NCBI GenBank assembly: GCA_037954665.1
Contig: JBBMOL010000116.1
Span: 1,454,807-1,518,806 of the forward strand
Origin: Laguncularia racemosa
Taxonomy: Eukaryota > Streptophyta > Magnoliopsida > Myrtales > Combretaceae
Length of the DNA: 64,000 nucleotides
Reading direction: 5' to 3'
Shown here: in pieces, positions 1-10,945 of the stretch
Position numbering within the stretch: position 1 is the first letter of the stretch
How the letters are laid out: the number at the start of each line of letters is the position of its first letter
Translations under genes and position numbers: made by a program
The notes under the pieces: generated by a model
The model's database searches: none
The model's input: the letters and a program-made list of their open reading frames with translations, nothing else
What the model was told of the DNA's origin: nothing

Positions 1-202
1 GCAAAATACCCTTATCTAGAGTAATGAAATTGTGCTTTATTATTGAATTTTTAGATGATTTGTTGAAGAAAAGGATGCTTAATGGATTGAATGTTAATTT
101 CAGTATTTTCCAGAGTATTTTGGAGATAAGGGAAGGAGTTCTGAAGAGTCGGATCAAGTTTGGAAGGAATTGGATACAATACAAGTGAAGTAAAGAATTC
201 TG

Positions 203-454
203 GAAAGTACACAAGCGAGATACACGCCCATGTACTTTGCTTGTGTATACTAAAGTGGATGTCTGGAAAGTACACGAGTGAGATACACGCCCATGTACTT
301 TGCTTGTGTATACTACAGTGGATGTTTGGAAAGTACACGAGTGAGATACACGCCCATGTACTTTGCTTGTGTATACTGCAGTGGATGTCTAGAAAGTACA
401 CGAGCAAAGTACACGCCCATGTACTTTGCTTGTGTATCTAAGTTTTGCTGCTGT
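203..454 (+). repeat. 63-bp tandem repeat, 4 units, in U3 of the LTR
   Basis: Units start with GAAAGTACAC at 203, 266 and 329 and with GAAAGTACAC after TCTA at 392, spaced exactly 63 bp. Each holds GTACACGAG, ATACACGCCCATGTAC and CTTGTGTATAC, an alternation of TACACG and its complement. The 3' LTR has only three units. Because 63 is a multiple of three the array stays open in several frames on both strands, which produces false ORFs. Confidence 0.9.
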
Positions 455-605
455 GCAATGATGTTTCAAATACACGACCAATGTACACTCCCATGTACTT
501 GCTCGTGTATATTCACATAAGGACACTTGGAAGAAAGCATGAGATACACGAACGAGATACACTACTCGTGTATCCACTCGTGTATGTATCCAACCCGGGT
601 ACATG

Positions 606-614
606 TATAAATAG
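606..614 (+). promoter_or_regulatory. LTR TATA box
   Basis: TATAAATAG lies after the repeat cluster and about 940 bp before the LTR end, as expected for the U3 promoter driving the genomic transcript. The same site is at 11497-11505 in the 3' LTR. Confidence 0.7.
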
Positions 615-1558
615 ACCGTTAGCTGCCCTAGAAAGGAGGTTCCGAATTTTGTACTTGCTCTAACACTCATAGCAGCAGGGAAAAGAAGATTCTGTCATTT
701 CAAAAGGAGGTTGAAGACCTACGAAGAAGAAGATTCTATCTTTAAGGGTTGTAATTATGAATTTTATTTATTCTTCTCGTAATTTTGTTTCTTTTGTTCA
801 ATTTATGGAGGAGTAGACTCTAAATCTAGATTTTATTCAAAACTTCTCTGTCATGTGATGAAGATTCGATTTTTAATGCGAAGTTGTTGACTTTCTTATG
901 ATTAATTGCATGCCCTTCAATTGTTTCTTAGATTCATAGATCCGGAATATGAATTTATGCATGATATCATATTAGTTAATTGAGAAATTGCTTTTATGAT
1001 TAGATTTAATGCAATTAATGAGATTTGATTGTTCTTCTAGAGATAGGAAACAAGAGTCTTCTGTTTACATCGATTATTTTGATGCGAATTCACGTGCTTT
1101 ATGCAATTTTAGGTTGCTATTAAATAAGGAGAGATCCTATTTGATAAATCTAGGATTAGATAGGTTAATATACTTGAGAAAGTAGTTAACTTGATTAGGG
1201 AATTCGACAGTATAAGAAGTTAACTACGCCAATCTTCATGAATCTAATGAATTACATGATAGAGAAGGAGTAGAATAAGATCTAGGTTGCTTTTGTTAAT
1301 TGATAAATCTTCGGAACCATTGTTGTTAGTGAGTTATTAGTTTTAAGATTAGATTAATTAAGTTTCATCCAACATATTTAAGTGTCGGTTAGATAATAGG
1401 AACGGAGTTAGTACTAGTAGTTGGTGTATCTCTAAGGGACGACCTTGTGCTTACTCGCTATATTACGCTACGATAGGTGCGCTTGCCTATTGCTTCGTAG
1501 TAAGATTAAGAACAAGAATTATAAATATTAAAACTACGATTGGCAACGATTAAGTTTT

Positions 1559-1576
1559 TGGCGCCGTTGCCGGGGA
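1559..1576 (+). promoter_or_regulatory. Primer-binding site
   Basis: TGGCGCCGTTGCCGGGGA begins six bases after the LTR end. It starts with TGG, the complement of a tRNA CCA end, and is the tRNA-Asp or tRNA-Arg type primer site usual in Athila/Tat elements. I cannot decide between the two tRNAs by eye. Confidence 0.85.
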
Positions 1577-1700
1577 AACGCCAATATTAGAAACACTTTT
1601 TACTTATTAATCTAACCAATTTATTTCTTTCTTATCTTTTTTTCCCTTTTCTTCCTAAGAATTTGGAGCTCATAATTGATTTGTATTACGTTTACAGTGC

Positions 1701-3560
1701 ATGACCAGAAGTCGCTCCAAGGAACTTGCTGTTTTTAATCTTAAGCCAGAGAAAATTATTCGTTGTTATCAAAAAAAGCAACACTCGACTGAGTCAACAT
1801 CATTTGGTATTCAAGGAGAATCACTAAAGGAAGAAATGGCTAATCAATTCAATAATCGTGCTCAAGAGCTGAATCAAGGAAATGTTGTCGTGGATCCCCC
1901 GAATTATCAACTGGTTGATAACAGAGATGGTCGAGTTAATGAGCCACCTAGAACCAATTCTGATTTTGCCAGGCCAAACTTGTTAGGCATCAGCTCTAGC
2001 ATAGTCCGTCCTTGAGTGGAGGCAAATAATTTTGAACTTAAGCCTACCGTGATTCAGATGGTGCAGCAATATACTCAATTTGATGGTTTGCAGGATGAAG
2101 ATCCAAATGCGCATATCCAACTCTTTCTGGAGATATGTGATACCTTCAAATTTAATGGAGTTAGTGGTGATGCGATCCGTCTTAGGCTCTTCCCATTCTC
2201 TTTGAAGGGAAAGGCTAAGCAGTGGTTGAATTCTTTACCGAGGAACTCCGTTACTACATGGTAAGGTCTGATTAAGAAGTTTATGGACAAATTCTTCCCT
2301 CCTTCAAAGACCGCTAAACTTCGAGCTGGGATTCAATCTTACCATCAGTATGACATGGAGACGTTGTATGAAACCTGGGAGAGATTCAAGGACTCAATGT
2401 GGAAATGCCCACACCATGGGATCCTAGAGTGGCTTCAAGTTCAAATATTTTATAATGGGTTGAACTATCAAACGAGATAAACAGTAGATGCCGCAGCTGG
2501 TGGCACCTTGAACTATAAAACTCCTGAAGAAAGTTTGACTCTTTTTGAAGACATGACCGCGAATAATTATGAATGGTCACATGGTAGGGGCAGAGAAAAG
2601 AAGGTGGTAGGCATTCTTGAAGTGGATGTGGCTACTTCTATCATGTCTAAAGTTGAGGCTTTATCTAGAAAGATCGATGGATTGGCTGTCTCACAACATT
2701 AGTTGGCTATTGTGGAATCCTCAGGTGGTGAAGAAGGACAAACTGAGCAAGTGGATTATTTGGGAAACCCAATTCGGCCCCAAAACAATCCATACAGCAA
2801 TACTTATAACCCAAGATGGAGAAATCACCCAAATTTTTTCTTGGAGTAACAACAGTAATATTCAAAAGGGCAATCCGAATCCTCCACCAAGTTATCAGAG
2901 GCCAATGGTTCAGAGTTCCAAACCGCCAATTGAAGATCTCCTCACAAAATTCATCAAGGATTCAGAAGACCGACAGAAGTCCTTAGATTTGATTCTAAAA
3001 AATCAGGACTCGACTCTGAGGAATCATGAGGCATTAATACACAATCTTGAAAACCAGGTCGGTCAGATAGCTAAGCTTCTGTTAGAGAGATCTCAAGGTT
3101 CACTTCTGGGAAACACGGAAACCAACCTTAGAGAACATGTTAAAGCTGTCACATTACGAAGTGGTAAGGAACTACAACCAAAGGTTCAAGAAGAAGAGAG
3201 TCAGGTGACTGAACCAGCAAAAGAACAAGTAGTTCTCAAAGGAGGAGAAAAGCATTCAGAAAAATCGCCTAAAGAGAAATCATCACCTCCACCAATCCTA
3301 GAATACAAGCCCAATGTTCCTTATCCAGCACGACTCAAGAAGGACAGAACAAATGAGCACTATGGCAAATTTTTAGAGATATTCAAGAAATTGCATATCA
3401 ACCTTCCACTGGTTGAGGCATTATCACAAATGCCACGATATGCAAAATTTTTGAAAGAGTTGCTATCAAACAAAAGGAAGCTTGAAGAGTTCTCCACTGT
3501 AACTTTAGGAGGAGAATGCTCTACGGTAATTCAGAATAAACTCCCAAAGAAGTTAAAAGA
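1701..3560 (+). pseudogene. gag: gag (capsid-nucleocapsid polyprotein), Athila type, decayed
   Basis: Gag packages the element RNA in cytoplasmic particles. Reading starts at ATG 1701 (MTRSRSKELAV) and stays in one frame to about 2840 through stops at 2013 (TGA), 2262, 2478 and 2700. A capsid-like block lies at about 2090-2480 (motifs GKAKQWLNSL and WERFKDSMWKCPHHG). A frameshift near 2840 moves reading to the next frame, where a coiled-coil-like stretch (LENQVGQIAKLL, 3040-3080) and the motif AVTLRSGKEL (about 3150) precede protease. These motifs are typical of the Athila gag C-terminus. No CCHC zinc knuckle was seen. The exact gag-protease border is not defined by sequence. Confidence 0.8.
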
Positions 3561-4250
3561 TCCTGGGAGCTTTACCATCCCTTGCCTGATAGGGAACTTA
3601 TCTGAAGAACGGGCATTGGTTGATTTGGGAGCCAGTATTAATTTGATGCCATACAAGATGTTCCAGAAATTGGGTATTAGAGAATCGAAACCGACCAAAA
3701 TGAGTCTTCAGTTAGCTGATCGATCAGTCAAATTCCCTAAAGGAGTAGTTGAAGATGTATTAGTGAAGGTGTAAGACTTCATCTTCCCGGCAGATTTCGT
3801 CATCCTTGACATGGAAGCAGATGTGGAGGTCCCTCTTATATTAGGGAGGCCATTTTTGGCTACTGCTAGAGCCGTAATTGATGTTGGGGATGGGAAGTTA
3901 GTGTTGAGAGTGGGAAATGAAGAGGTCATAGTGAAAATGCCTGACGTCCTCAAACAAAGCCTGCACCATGATGATACATGCTATGCAATCGACTACCTCG
4001 ACTTCACAGTTTCGGATTCATTGCAAGACCTGTTGATTGGTGATGCATTGGAATTGTGTTTGATGAATGGGGAGAAAGAGCAACCTGAAAATATGGCGAT
4101 TAGAGCAGTTGTCAATCAGCTTAATAATAATCCTGAGTTGAGAGAAGAAAGAAGCTTTGAAGGTATGAATAGATCCACCATTCAGAGATCGAAACCTTCA
4201 ATTGAGGAACCACCTGAGCTAGAATTGAAACAACTGCCAGACTACCTCCA
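3561..4250 (+). pseudogene. Retroelement aspartic protease region
   Basis: The protease cuts the gag-pol polyprotein. The active-site motif DLGASINLM is encoded at 3622-3648. The DLG form, in place of the usual DTG or DSG, is to my knowledge normal in Athila-type elements. A second conserved motif, LILGRPFLATA, lies at about 3838-3870. The frame is shared with the end of gag, and a TAA at 3772 interrupts it. A linker of about 100 codons without a recognised domain leads to RT. Confidence 0.75.
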
Positions 4251-5290
4251 ATATGCATTTTTGGAAGAAGATTCTAAACTTCCAGTCATAATTGCATCAA
4301 ATCTGGATCGAGATCAGCAGGAGAGGTTATTGCATGTCTTGGGGCAACACAAGAAAGCAATTGCTTGGAAAATTGCAGATATAAAGGGGATTAACCCATT
4401 GTTTTGTACACACAAAATTTTGATGGAAGATTGTGTCAAGCCAGTGGTACAACCGCAGCGCCGACTCAATCCAAATATGAGGGATGTTGTCAAAAAGGAA
4501 GTCATCAAATTGCTTGATGCAGGAATGATCTACCCGATTCTTGATAGCTCATGGGTGAGCCCCACTCAAGTAGTTCCGAGGAAAGGCGGTATGACAGTAG
4601 TACTGAATGAAAAGAATGAGCTCATCCCGATGAGAACTGTCATTGGATGGAGTCTGTATAGATTACCGCAAGCTAAATCACGCAACTCGAAAGGATCATT
4701 TTCCTCTTCCATTTGTGGACTAAATGCTTGAAAGGTTAGCTGGTCATGCATATTACTGTTTCCTCGATGGGATGTCTGGATATTTTCAGATTCCTATCGC
4801 ACCCGAAGACTAGGAAAAGACGACATTCACATGCCCTTTTGGGACCTTCGCTTATCGACACATGCCTTTCAGATTATGCAACGCTCCAGCCACCTTTCAG
4901 CGATGCATGATGGCTATTTTTGAGGATATGGTAGGAGATAAGATGGAGGTATACATGGATGATTTTTCTGTTTTCGGAAATTCTTTTGATGAGTGTCTCC
5001 ACCATCTTGAGTTAGTGTTACAACGTTGTGAAGACACTAACCTGGTCCTAAATTAGGAGAAGTGTCATTTTATGGAAAAAGAAGGTATTGTTTTGGGCCA
5101 TAAAATCTCCAAGAAAGGAATAGAAGTGGATGAGGCGAAGATTGAAGCAATTTCTAAATTGCCCCCACCATCTTCAGTTAAGGCAATACGAAGTTTTCTT
5201 GGCCATGCAGGGTTCTATTGACGATTCATTAAAGATTTTTCAAAAATTGCTAGGCTAATGACAAAACTCTTGGAGAAGGATACCTCCTTT
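4251..5290 (+). pseudogene. Reverse transcriptase, broken by a frameshift and stops
   Basis: RT copies the RNA into cDNA. Motifs in order: LLDAGMIYPI and SSWVSPTQVVPRKGG (4510-4590), RMPFG-like HMPFRLCNAPATFQ (4860-4900), and the catalytic YMDD at 4952-4963. A frameshift lies near 4655, in the conserved region after the VIGW motif. Stops follow at about 4811, 5054, 5219 and 5300. The YMDD box survives but the enzyme cannot be made from this copy. Confidence 0.85.
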
Positions 5291-5907
5291 GACTTCAACT
5301 AGGATTGCATTGATGCATTTGAACTCCTCAAGCAAAAACTCATCACTGCACCTATCATGGTCACACCAACATAGGACATTCCCTTTGAGATTATGTGTGA
5401 TGCTAGTGACTCGACTGTGGGAGCTGTTCTGGGTCAGCGAAAGGACAAATACTTTCAACCCATTCATTATGCTAGCAAAACACTCACCCCTGCACAAGAA
5501 AACTATACAACCACTGAGAAGGAGTTGCTAGCAGTTGTCTTTGCCTTTGACAAGTTCAGACCATATCTCATCTTATCTAAGGTCATCGTATACACAGATC
5601 ATTCCGCCTTGAAATTCTTGCTGACAAAACAGGATGCAAAGCTACACCTCATTTGGTGGATTTTTCTTCTTCAAGAGTTTGATCTTGAGATAAGAGATAA
5701 AAAGGGTGTCGAAAATCTAGCTGCCGACCACCTGTCACGTTTGGAGAATCCTTGTTTAGAAAGACCGAACGAAGTTGAGATCAACGATGAGTTCCCTGAG
5801 GAACTATTGTATGCCATCAAGACCGTTGAAGATGATATCATCCCATGGTTTGCTGATATTGCCAATTACCTGGTGGCAAGGGCCCTTCCTAAGGATATGA
5901 ACAAGTA
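5291..5907 (+). pseudogene. RNase H domain of pol
   Basis: RNase H removes the RNA strand during reverse transcription. Acidic positions are visible in CDAS (5396), TEKELLAVV (about 5515) and YTDHSALKFLL (about 5590), followed by ADHLSRLE (about 5725), which closes RNase H in many plant Ty3/gypsy elements. One open stretch runs 5393-5908 and ends in tandem TAG codons. It is in the same frame as the end of RT. Confidence 0.85.
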
Positions 5908-7134
5908 GTAGAAGAAGAAATTCTTCACCGAATTGAAGCACTACTACTGGGAGGATCCACATTTATTCAGAATTTGTGCTAATCAGATGATTCGAAGGTG
6001 TGTTTCCCATGAAGAAGGATGGAAAATCTTATTCCACTGTCACAGTGGGCCAGCGGGAGGACATTATAGTGCCAATAGGACGGCATACAAAGTATTGGAA
6101 GCAGGATTTTACTGGCCATCATTGTTTAGGGATGCTCAAAGCTATATAGCTCGATGTGACCGATGCTAGAGGGATGGTAACATATCAAAAAGGAATGAAA
6201 TGCCACGACACTACATATTAGAGTGTGAAGTGTTTGATGTGTGGGGCATCAACTTTATGGGCCCCTTTCCTCCTTCCTTCGGAAATAAATACATATTGGT
6301 AGCTGTGGATTACGTCTCTAAATGGGTAGAAGCACAAGCCTTGCCGACTAATGACTCGTGGGTGGTGGTTAAATTTTTGAAGAAGCTCTTCTGTAGATTC
6401 GGGGTCCACGGGCACTCATAAGTGACAGAGGTACACACTTCTGTAATTCGCAAGTTGAAAAGATTCTTAAGCGATATGGGGTGACACACCATCTTGCTAC
6501 GCCATATCACCCCCAAACTAGTGGGCAAGTGGAGGTTTCAAACAGGGACCTAAAGCGTATCTTGACAAAGTCTGTGTCTCACCATAGACGAGATTGGGCC
6601 GAGAAGTTAGATGATGCTTTGTGGGCATATCGGACAGCTTACAAAACCCCACTTAATACTACTCCATATCGATTAGTCTATGGGAAAGCTTGCCATTTAC
6701 CATTTGAGATTCAGCACAAGGCATTTTGGGTGATCAAATCTGCCAATTTAGATCTCAACCGGTCTGGAGCACATCGAAGGATGCAACTTAATGAGCTAGA
6801 TGAATGGAGGCTCATGGCATATGACAATTCATATATATACAAAGAGAAAGCCAAGAAGTTTCATGATGCTCGACTACCACGGAATGGACAGTTTAATGAA
6901 GGGGACATTGTATTACTGTTCAACTCTAGGTTGAAACTGTTCCCTGGGAAGCTTAAATCAAGATGGTTCATTCCATTCCGGGTAAAAAAGGTTTTTCCCT
7001 ACGGCACAGTTGAGTTGGAACACTCGGAAAAAGGCATGTTCAAGGTGAATGGTCAAAGGCTCAAGCATTACCTTGGGGACCAAACAGTTTTGGAAGAAAA
7101 GGAGGAGTTGAACCTCATTCTCATCTCCATTTGA
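5908..7134 (+). pseudogene. Integrase, catalytic positions altered
   Basis: Integrase inserts the cDNA into the genome. An HHCC-type zinc-binding region is at about 6045-6168 (GGHYSANRTA ... CDRC) and ends in TAG at 6167. The core follows: the expected first catalytic Asp in VWGIDF is Asn here (AAC, 6251-6253), and the expected Glu in the NRE-type motif near 6540 reads Asp (NRDLKRIL). A frameshift at about 6418 moves reading to frame 1. The C-terminal part (DIVLLFNSRLKLFPGKL, about 6905) is the GPY/F-like module region. The altered acidic residues suggest loss of activity even without the frameshift. Confidence 0.8.
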
Positions 7135-7480
7135 GCTCCACCGGTTCATTACGTCGAGCTAACGACGTTAAATAACAACGCTTCTTGGGAGGCAACCCAT
7201 GTTACTTTAGTAAGTTTTCTTCTTTATTTATTTATTTTTATTTTTTATCATCCGTTGTTTTGGAGTAACTTTTGCAGGACAGCAAGATACAGAGGGGCTA
7301 ACCAAGTTTGGATTCTATGAAAGTCATCTTAATAGAGCGAGCTTCTTTTAAGCTCTAAGTGTGGGAAATTTAGGATGGGAGACCTTTTCAAGGGAATGCA
7401 AGATGAAGTGTTGACAGGGGAATACGTCATGGCGTACCCTCCCGTGACTTCAAAATATGTTCATTGAGTAAATATTAGAG
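7135..7480 (+). other. Spacer after pol with two adjacent inverted repeats
   Basis: No ORF. ACGTCG (7151-7156) and CGACGT (7163-7168) form a perfect 6-bp inverted repeat with a 6-base loop. Just after it, CTTGGGAGGCAACCCATG (around 7184-7201) has a GGG/CCC stem. From memory, strings like this second motif occur after pol in many plant Ty3/gypsy elements. CTAAGTGTGGGA at 7355-7366 resembles the polypurine tract region of the same element. Confidence 0.5.
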
Positions 7481-7829
7481 ATACACGAATAAGGTACACG
7501 CTTGTGTACCTGGTCGTGTATTTAACCCACAGAATGCATAATTCAATACACGAACAAGGTACACGCTCGTGTACCTGGTTGTGTATTTGACTCACAAAAT
7601 GTTCCCTCTATATACACGAACAAGGTACACGCTCGTGTACTTGGTCGTGTATTTAAACCACAGAAGGCTCTCCCACGATACACGAATAAGATACATGCTC
7701 GTGTACCTGGTTGTGTATCTAACCCACAGAATGATCTTCCACGATACACGAACAGGGTACACACTCGTGTATCTAACCCACAGAAAAGAATCCAAAGTAC
7801 ACGACCGTGCACTTGGTCGTGTATCTAAT
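7481..7829 (+). repeat. 66-bp tandem repeat, about 5 units, upstream of the third ORF
   Basis: Units begin with ATACACGAA or a variant at 7481, 7546, 7612, 7678 and 7744, spaced 65-66 bp, with a partial copy at 7798. The core (ATACACGAACAAGGTACACG, CTCGTGTACCTGGTCGTGTA) is the same TACACG/CGTGTA alternation as in the LTR array, but the unit sequence is different. Confidence 0.9.
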
Positions 7830-7843
7830 TTTTCTGCTCGTAC

Positions 7844-7852
7844 TATAAAAGG
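7844..7852 (+). promoter_or_regulatory. Candidate internal TATA box before the third ORF
   Basis: TATAAAAGG lies 15 bases after the 66-bp repeat array and about 140 bp before the ATG at 7985. The arrangement of repeat array, TATA box and leader copies the LTR promoter layout at 203-614. Promoter function is inferred. Confidence 0.5.
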
Positions 7853-7984
7853 ACTCTTCACTTCACTCTGTCATTTACATGACCCATTCTCCATTCGTGT
7901 ATTTGACCTATTCTCTCACTCTACTCCTCCATACAGTGATTGTTCCTTCCACACTACAAACTTCTTCCGTTTCAAGGATTCAAG

Positions 7985-9361
7985 ATGGTCACAAAGACTT
8001 GTGCAGTTAAACCAAAGTTTAATAAGAAGAAGAAGACCACACCTGCTAAGAGGAAGCGGGATGGTGCTAGTTCATCCTCCGCTCCACCTCCCCAAAGAGT
8101 TGCGGAGGAGCCATGGAGCAAGAAGCGTTTTGAAATTCTCTCACGAAAACCGTTTGGTGCACACCAATATTTGGATTGGGGCATGCTGGAAGGGTATGGA
8201 CTAGTTCAACCAATGAAGGAAATCCTTGCCACCGGCCCATGGGAGGTCCTGTTCACCATACAAGAACCAGCATATCGGGATGTTACTCTTGAGTTCCTAT
8301 CCACTATGTAGATACAGAAGACAGAAATTGAAAAAGGATGGGACAACTCTTTCAGTTTTGAAGTGTATGGGCAATGGCACAACTGTACTATCCGCCAGTT
8401 CTGTTCTCTCATGGGCTTCTACACTGAAGCTTTTACCTGGACACCTGAGTTTCAGGATTTACATTGCCGTTGGCCTTCCAACGTGCACAATCAGGTATGC
8501 TAGGAGGAGTTGACCGGAAACCCGACTCAAGAGTACTTTCCATCCAGCTCCAAGGCCTCTCTAATTAAGGATAACTGCCTTAAAGTTTGTCATTGGCTCT
8601 TGACAAACACAATTGGAGCCCGAAAAAGCAGTAAGGGAGTTGTCAATAACTTTGAAATCTTCTATCTTTACAGCATCTTGCACGGATATCAAATTAATAT
8701 TGGGTTGGAGTTAGCCTTTTATCTATGGAGACAGGCACATGACTCCCTTTCTAAGGGGATTTATTGTGGTAGCTTCATCACTCATTTGCTGAAGAGCATG
8801 GACATCTTCCAAGACCTTGGGCCAGAGGCCGCCAAGTGCAATCAGGAAAGAATCTCTGATGGGCCGTTTGCCAAGTGGGGAGTGAAAAAAACCACAGGAA
8901 CTTCCCACACTTCTAGCAGGCCGCCTCCTTCTGCACAATCCTCCAAAGCTGCTCCTTCCTTATCTTCACCTGGTGAGTCTTCTATTCCTACATCGGAGCG
9001 GGTGCTTGATCGCTTGGCATCCATTGAGAAGACCCAAGGTGAGATGAAAGTGCAACTACAAGGGATGAAAAAGAAACAAAAAAAATTTAGGAAATTTGTA
9101 GTTTATGCCTTCCAGTCGCTGGCTAAGTGCTTCCCAGCGGGGCAAGCTAGTTTGCCCACTTATGCCTCTTCCTCTGAAGTTGAGGCCAGCGGCGATAAAG
9201 ACAAGGAAAATGAAGGAGAAAGTGAGGGAGAAAGTGAAGAGGAAACTGAGGAAACCACTGAGGAAGTGGAACCAACCATTGCCAAGGGTGAGGAAAGTGA
9301 GGATGAAGAGGATGAAACAGATGATGAAGATGATGAAGATGAGGAGACTAGTTCTGACTAA
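7985..9361 (+). pseudogene. Third ORF of the Athila-type element (plant transposon protein, env position)
   Basis: One frame of about 459 codons runs from ATG 7985 (AAGATGG, strong start context) to TAA 9359 with only two internal TAG codons, at 8309 and 8501. The N-terminus is basic and Ser/Pro-rich (KKKTTPAKRKRDG). The middle (SSKASLIKDNCLKVCHWLL, YLYSILHGYQ) resembles the domain annotated in plants as putative plant transposon protein. Then come a Ser/Pro-rich linker, a likely coiled coil (DRLASIEKTQGEM, about 9010) and a Glu/Asp-rich tail (about 9190-9358). It lies where Athila elements carry an env-like ORF, but I see no signal peptide or membrane segment. Its role is not known to me. 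Confidence 0.75.
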
Positions 9362-10927
9362 CGAATGACTTTAAGTTAACTATTTTATTCTGCATATCCG
9401 AGGAGCTCTTTCTATTGAGCTAGACTATTTCTTGCTGGATGACTGTAATAATAATGACTGATCTCTATTTAATCTTTTACCTTTCGTTTTTGTTGTGTTG
9501 AGCTTTGCTGATCTAGGTGCTATCCCGCGAATGCAACTAGTCCCATAACTTTCATTGGCGAACTTCATCAATATAGATGATCGACATTCTGCTAGCTATG
9601 CAACTGGTCCATCACCTGTTTAATCCCGAGAAGTCTCAGTTCCTTTTCTTTTTATTTTTTTTCTTTTTATCTCTTTATTTCTCATTACGTTCTTGAATGA
9701 TAAAGACATTGGGGACAATGTCTCAATCTAAGTGTGGGGAAGGGGATACTAAAGAAATTTGATAAGGGTTATGCTAAATTATATGAGTCATTAAAAAATT
9801 TCCCCCAATTTTTTATTCTCTTTTTGCTTGATAATCGAATTTTGAAATCATGATTGCAAATTACATAGTATTGTAGCATTTAGTGAATGAATTCCTCTAA
9901 AAGAGTGTTGTGCATGTCACCTTTGTCTTCCTTGGAACATTGATACTTGGTCAAAATTATGGGATAAAATCGTTGTGAAACTCAAAGATCGTGAGAGCCA
10001 TGTAATCTTTCATGAAAGGGCAAATGAAATGATTCTCTTGGTGATCCTTCTTAGAAGAATCTCTTTAAAGTAATAATTTAATGAAAGCATGTTATACTTG
10101 AAAAATAAAGGATTGGTTAGTATGGGTAGGCTTTGGTCCCTCAGAAGAGCGAAGTTTGACTCCGCTACTAACTAGTCAAAATAATAAGTTAAGGTAATAG
10201 AGGTTCGATGGGGTTCCTTTAAAACCTGGTCACCTAAGGTCATCTGGCTTGGGATCGGCTGACCAAGGAAATTACCGTAATAAAATGAAATACCATAAAG
10301 GAAAAAGTTGAGAGGGTCTTGTAACTCGAGTAATTAAGCCGATAGGAACGCCCTCAATTGAGGGGATAACGTTTGTTAACTTGGGTGACGAGCCTAGGAT
10401 TATCGGCTGAAAACTCGTTACATGGGTTGCAAGATTCCCCCAAAAAAAAAAAAAAAAGGAATGAAACCAGTGTGAACTATTACAAAGAATAAAATCTTTG
10501 AAGAGATCAACCAAAAAGGAGGAGGAATCTAGGGGAAACATAGATACAATGTATTTTCATCATTGATTGCTTCACTAAGAGAGACAATTGAGAAGATATT
10601 AGACTTTTTAATGGTGGCTGAAATGTACCACGTTTTCTTTTGCTTTGATTGATCTTGTGTCTAATTTTGATCATGAAAGCCATTGTTAAAATGATAAGAG
10701 CAAAGATTAGTCTACTCTGATTAATCCTAGAAATTTGACTAAAGTATCTCTGTTACAATACTTTCATGATAAGGTGAGAAGCACACTCATTAGATTGAGG
10801 GATTGCATTGAGCTCTAAAGATTAAAATTCATAAATGCTAATATCTGAGTAGTTTTATTTGGTAACGACAATCATGATTAATGAGAAGTTTGATTAATGT
10901 TTTGTTTTGCTTGAGGACAAACAAAGA
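9362..10927 (+). other. Long noncoding 3' spacer of the Athila-type element
   Basis: About 1.6 kb without a supported ORF. A purine tract CTAAGTGTGGGGAAGGGGA at 9728-9746, preceded by ATTGGGGACAATG, closely resembles the true polypurine tract 1.2 kb downstream. A run of C5 and about 17 A lies at 10438-10456. Long 3' noncoding regions are usual in Athila elements. Confidence 0.6.
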
Positions 10928-10945
10928 CTTAAGTGTGGAGAAGTT
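10928..10945 (+). promoter_or_regulatory. Polypurine tract
   Basis: CTTAAGTGTGGAGAAGTT ends directly at the TGATAAG start of the 3' LTR, the expected position of the plus-strand primer. TTGAGGACAAACAAAGA lies just upstream. Confidence 0.75.

Larger units (their letters stand above)
1..1552 (+). repeat. 5' LTR of the Athila-type element (first bases outside window)
   Basis: It matches 10955-12443 closely throughout. It ends ...GGCAACGATTA just before the primer-binding site; the 3' copy ends ...GGCAACGATCA, giving TG...CA LTR ends with one change here. It contains four 63-bp repeat units, a TATA box at 606 and a long AT-rich R/U5 part with no ORF. Confidence 0.9.

Noticed and set aside
203..454. 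CRISPR-like array
   Set aside because: Units are contiguous 63-bp tandem repeats without unique spacers, inside a plant LTR.
51..670. Overlapping ORFs of 60-120 codons on both strands
   Set aside because: They arise from the 63-bp tandem repeat, whose unit length is a multiple of three; the translations are repeats of the same peptide and lack domain motifs.
7543..7861. ORFs on both strands in the 66-bp array
   Set aside because: Same cause: repeat periodicity keeps frames open.
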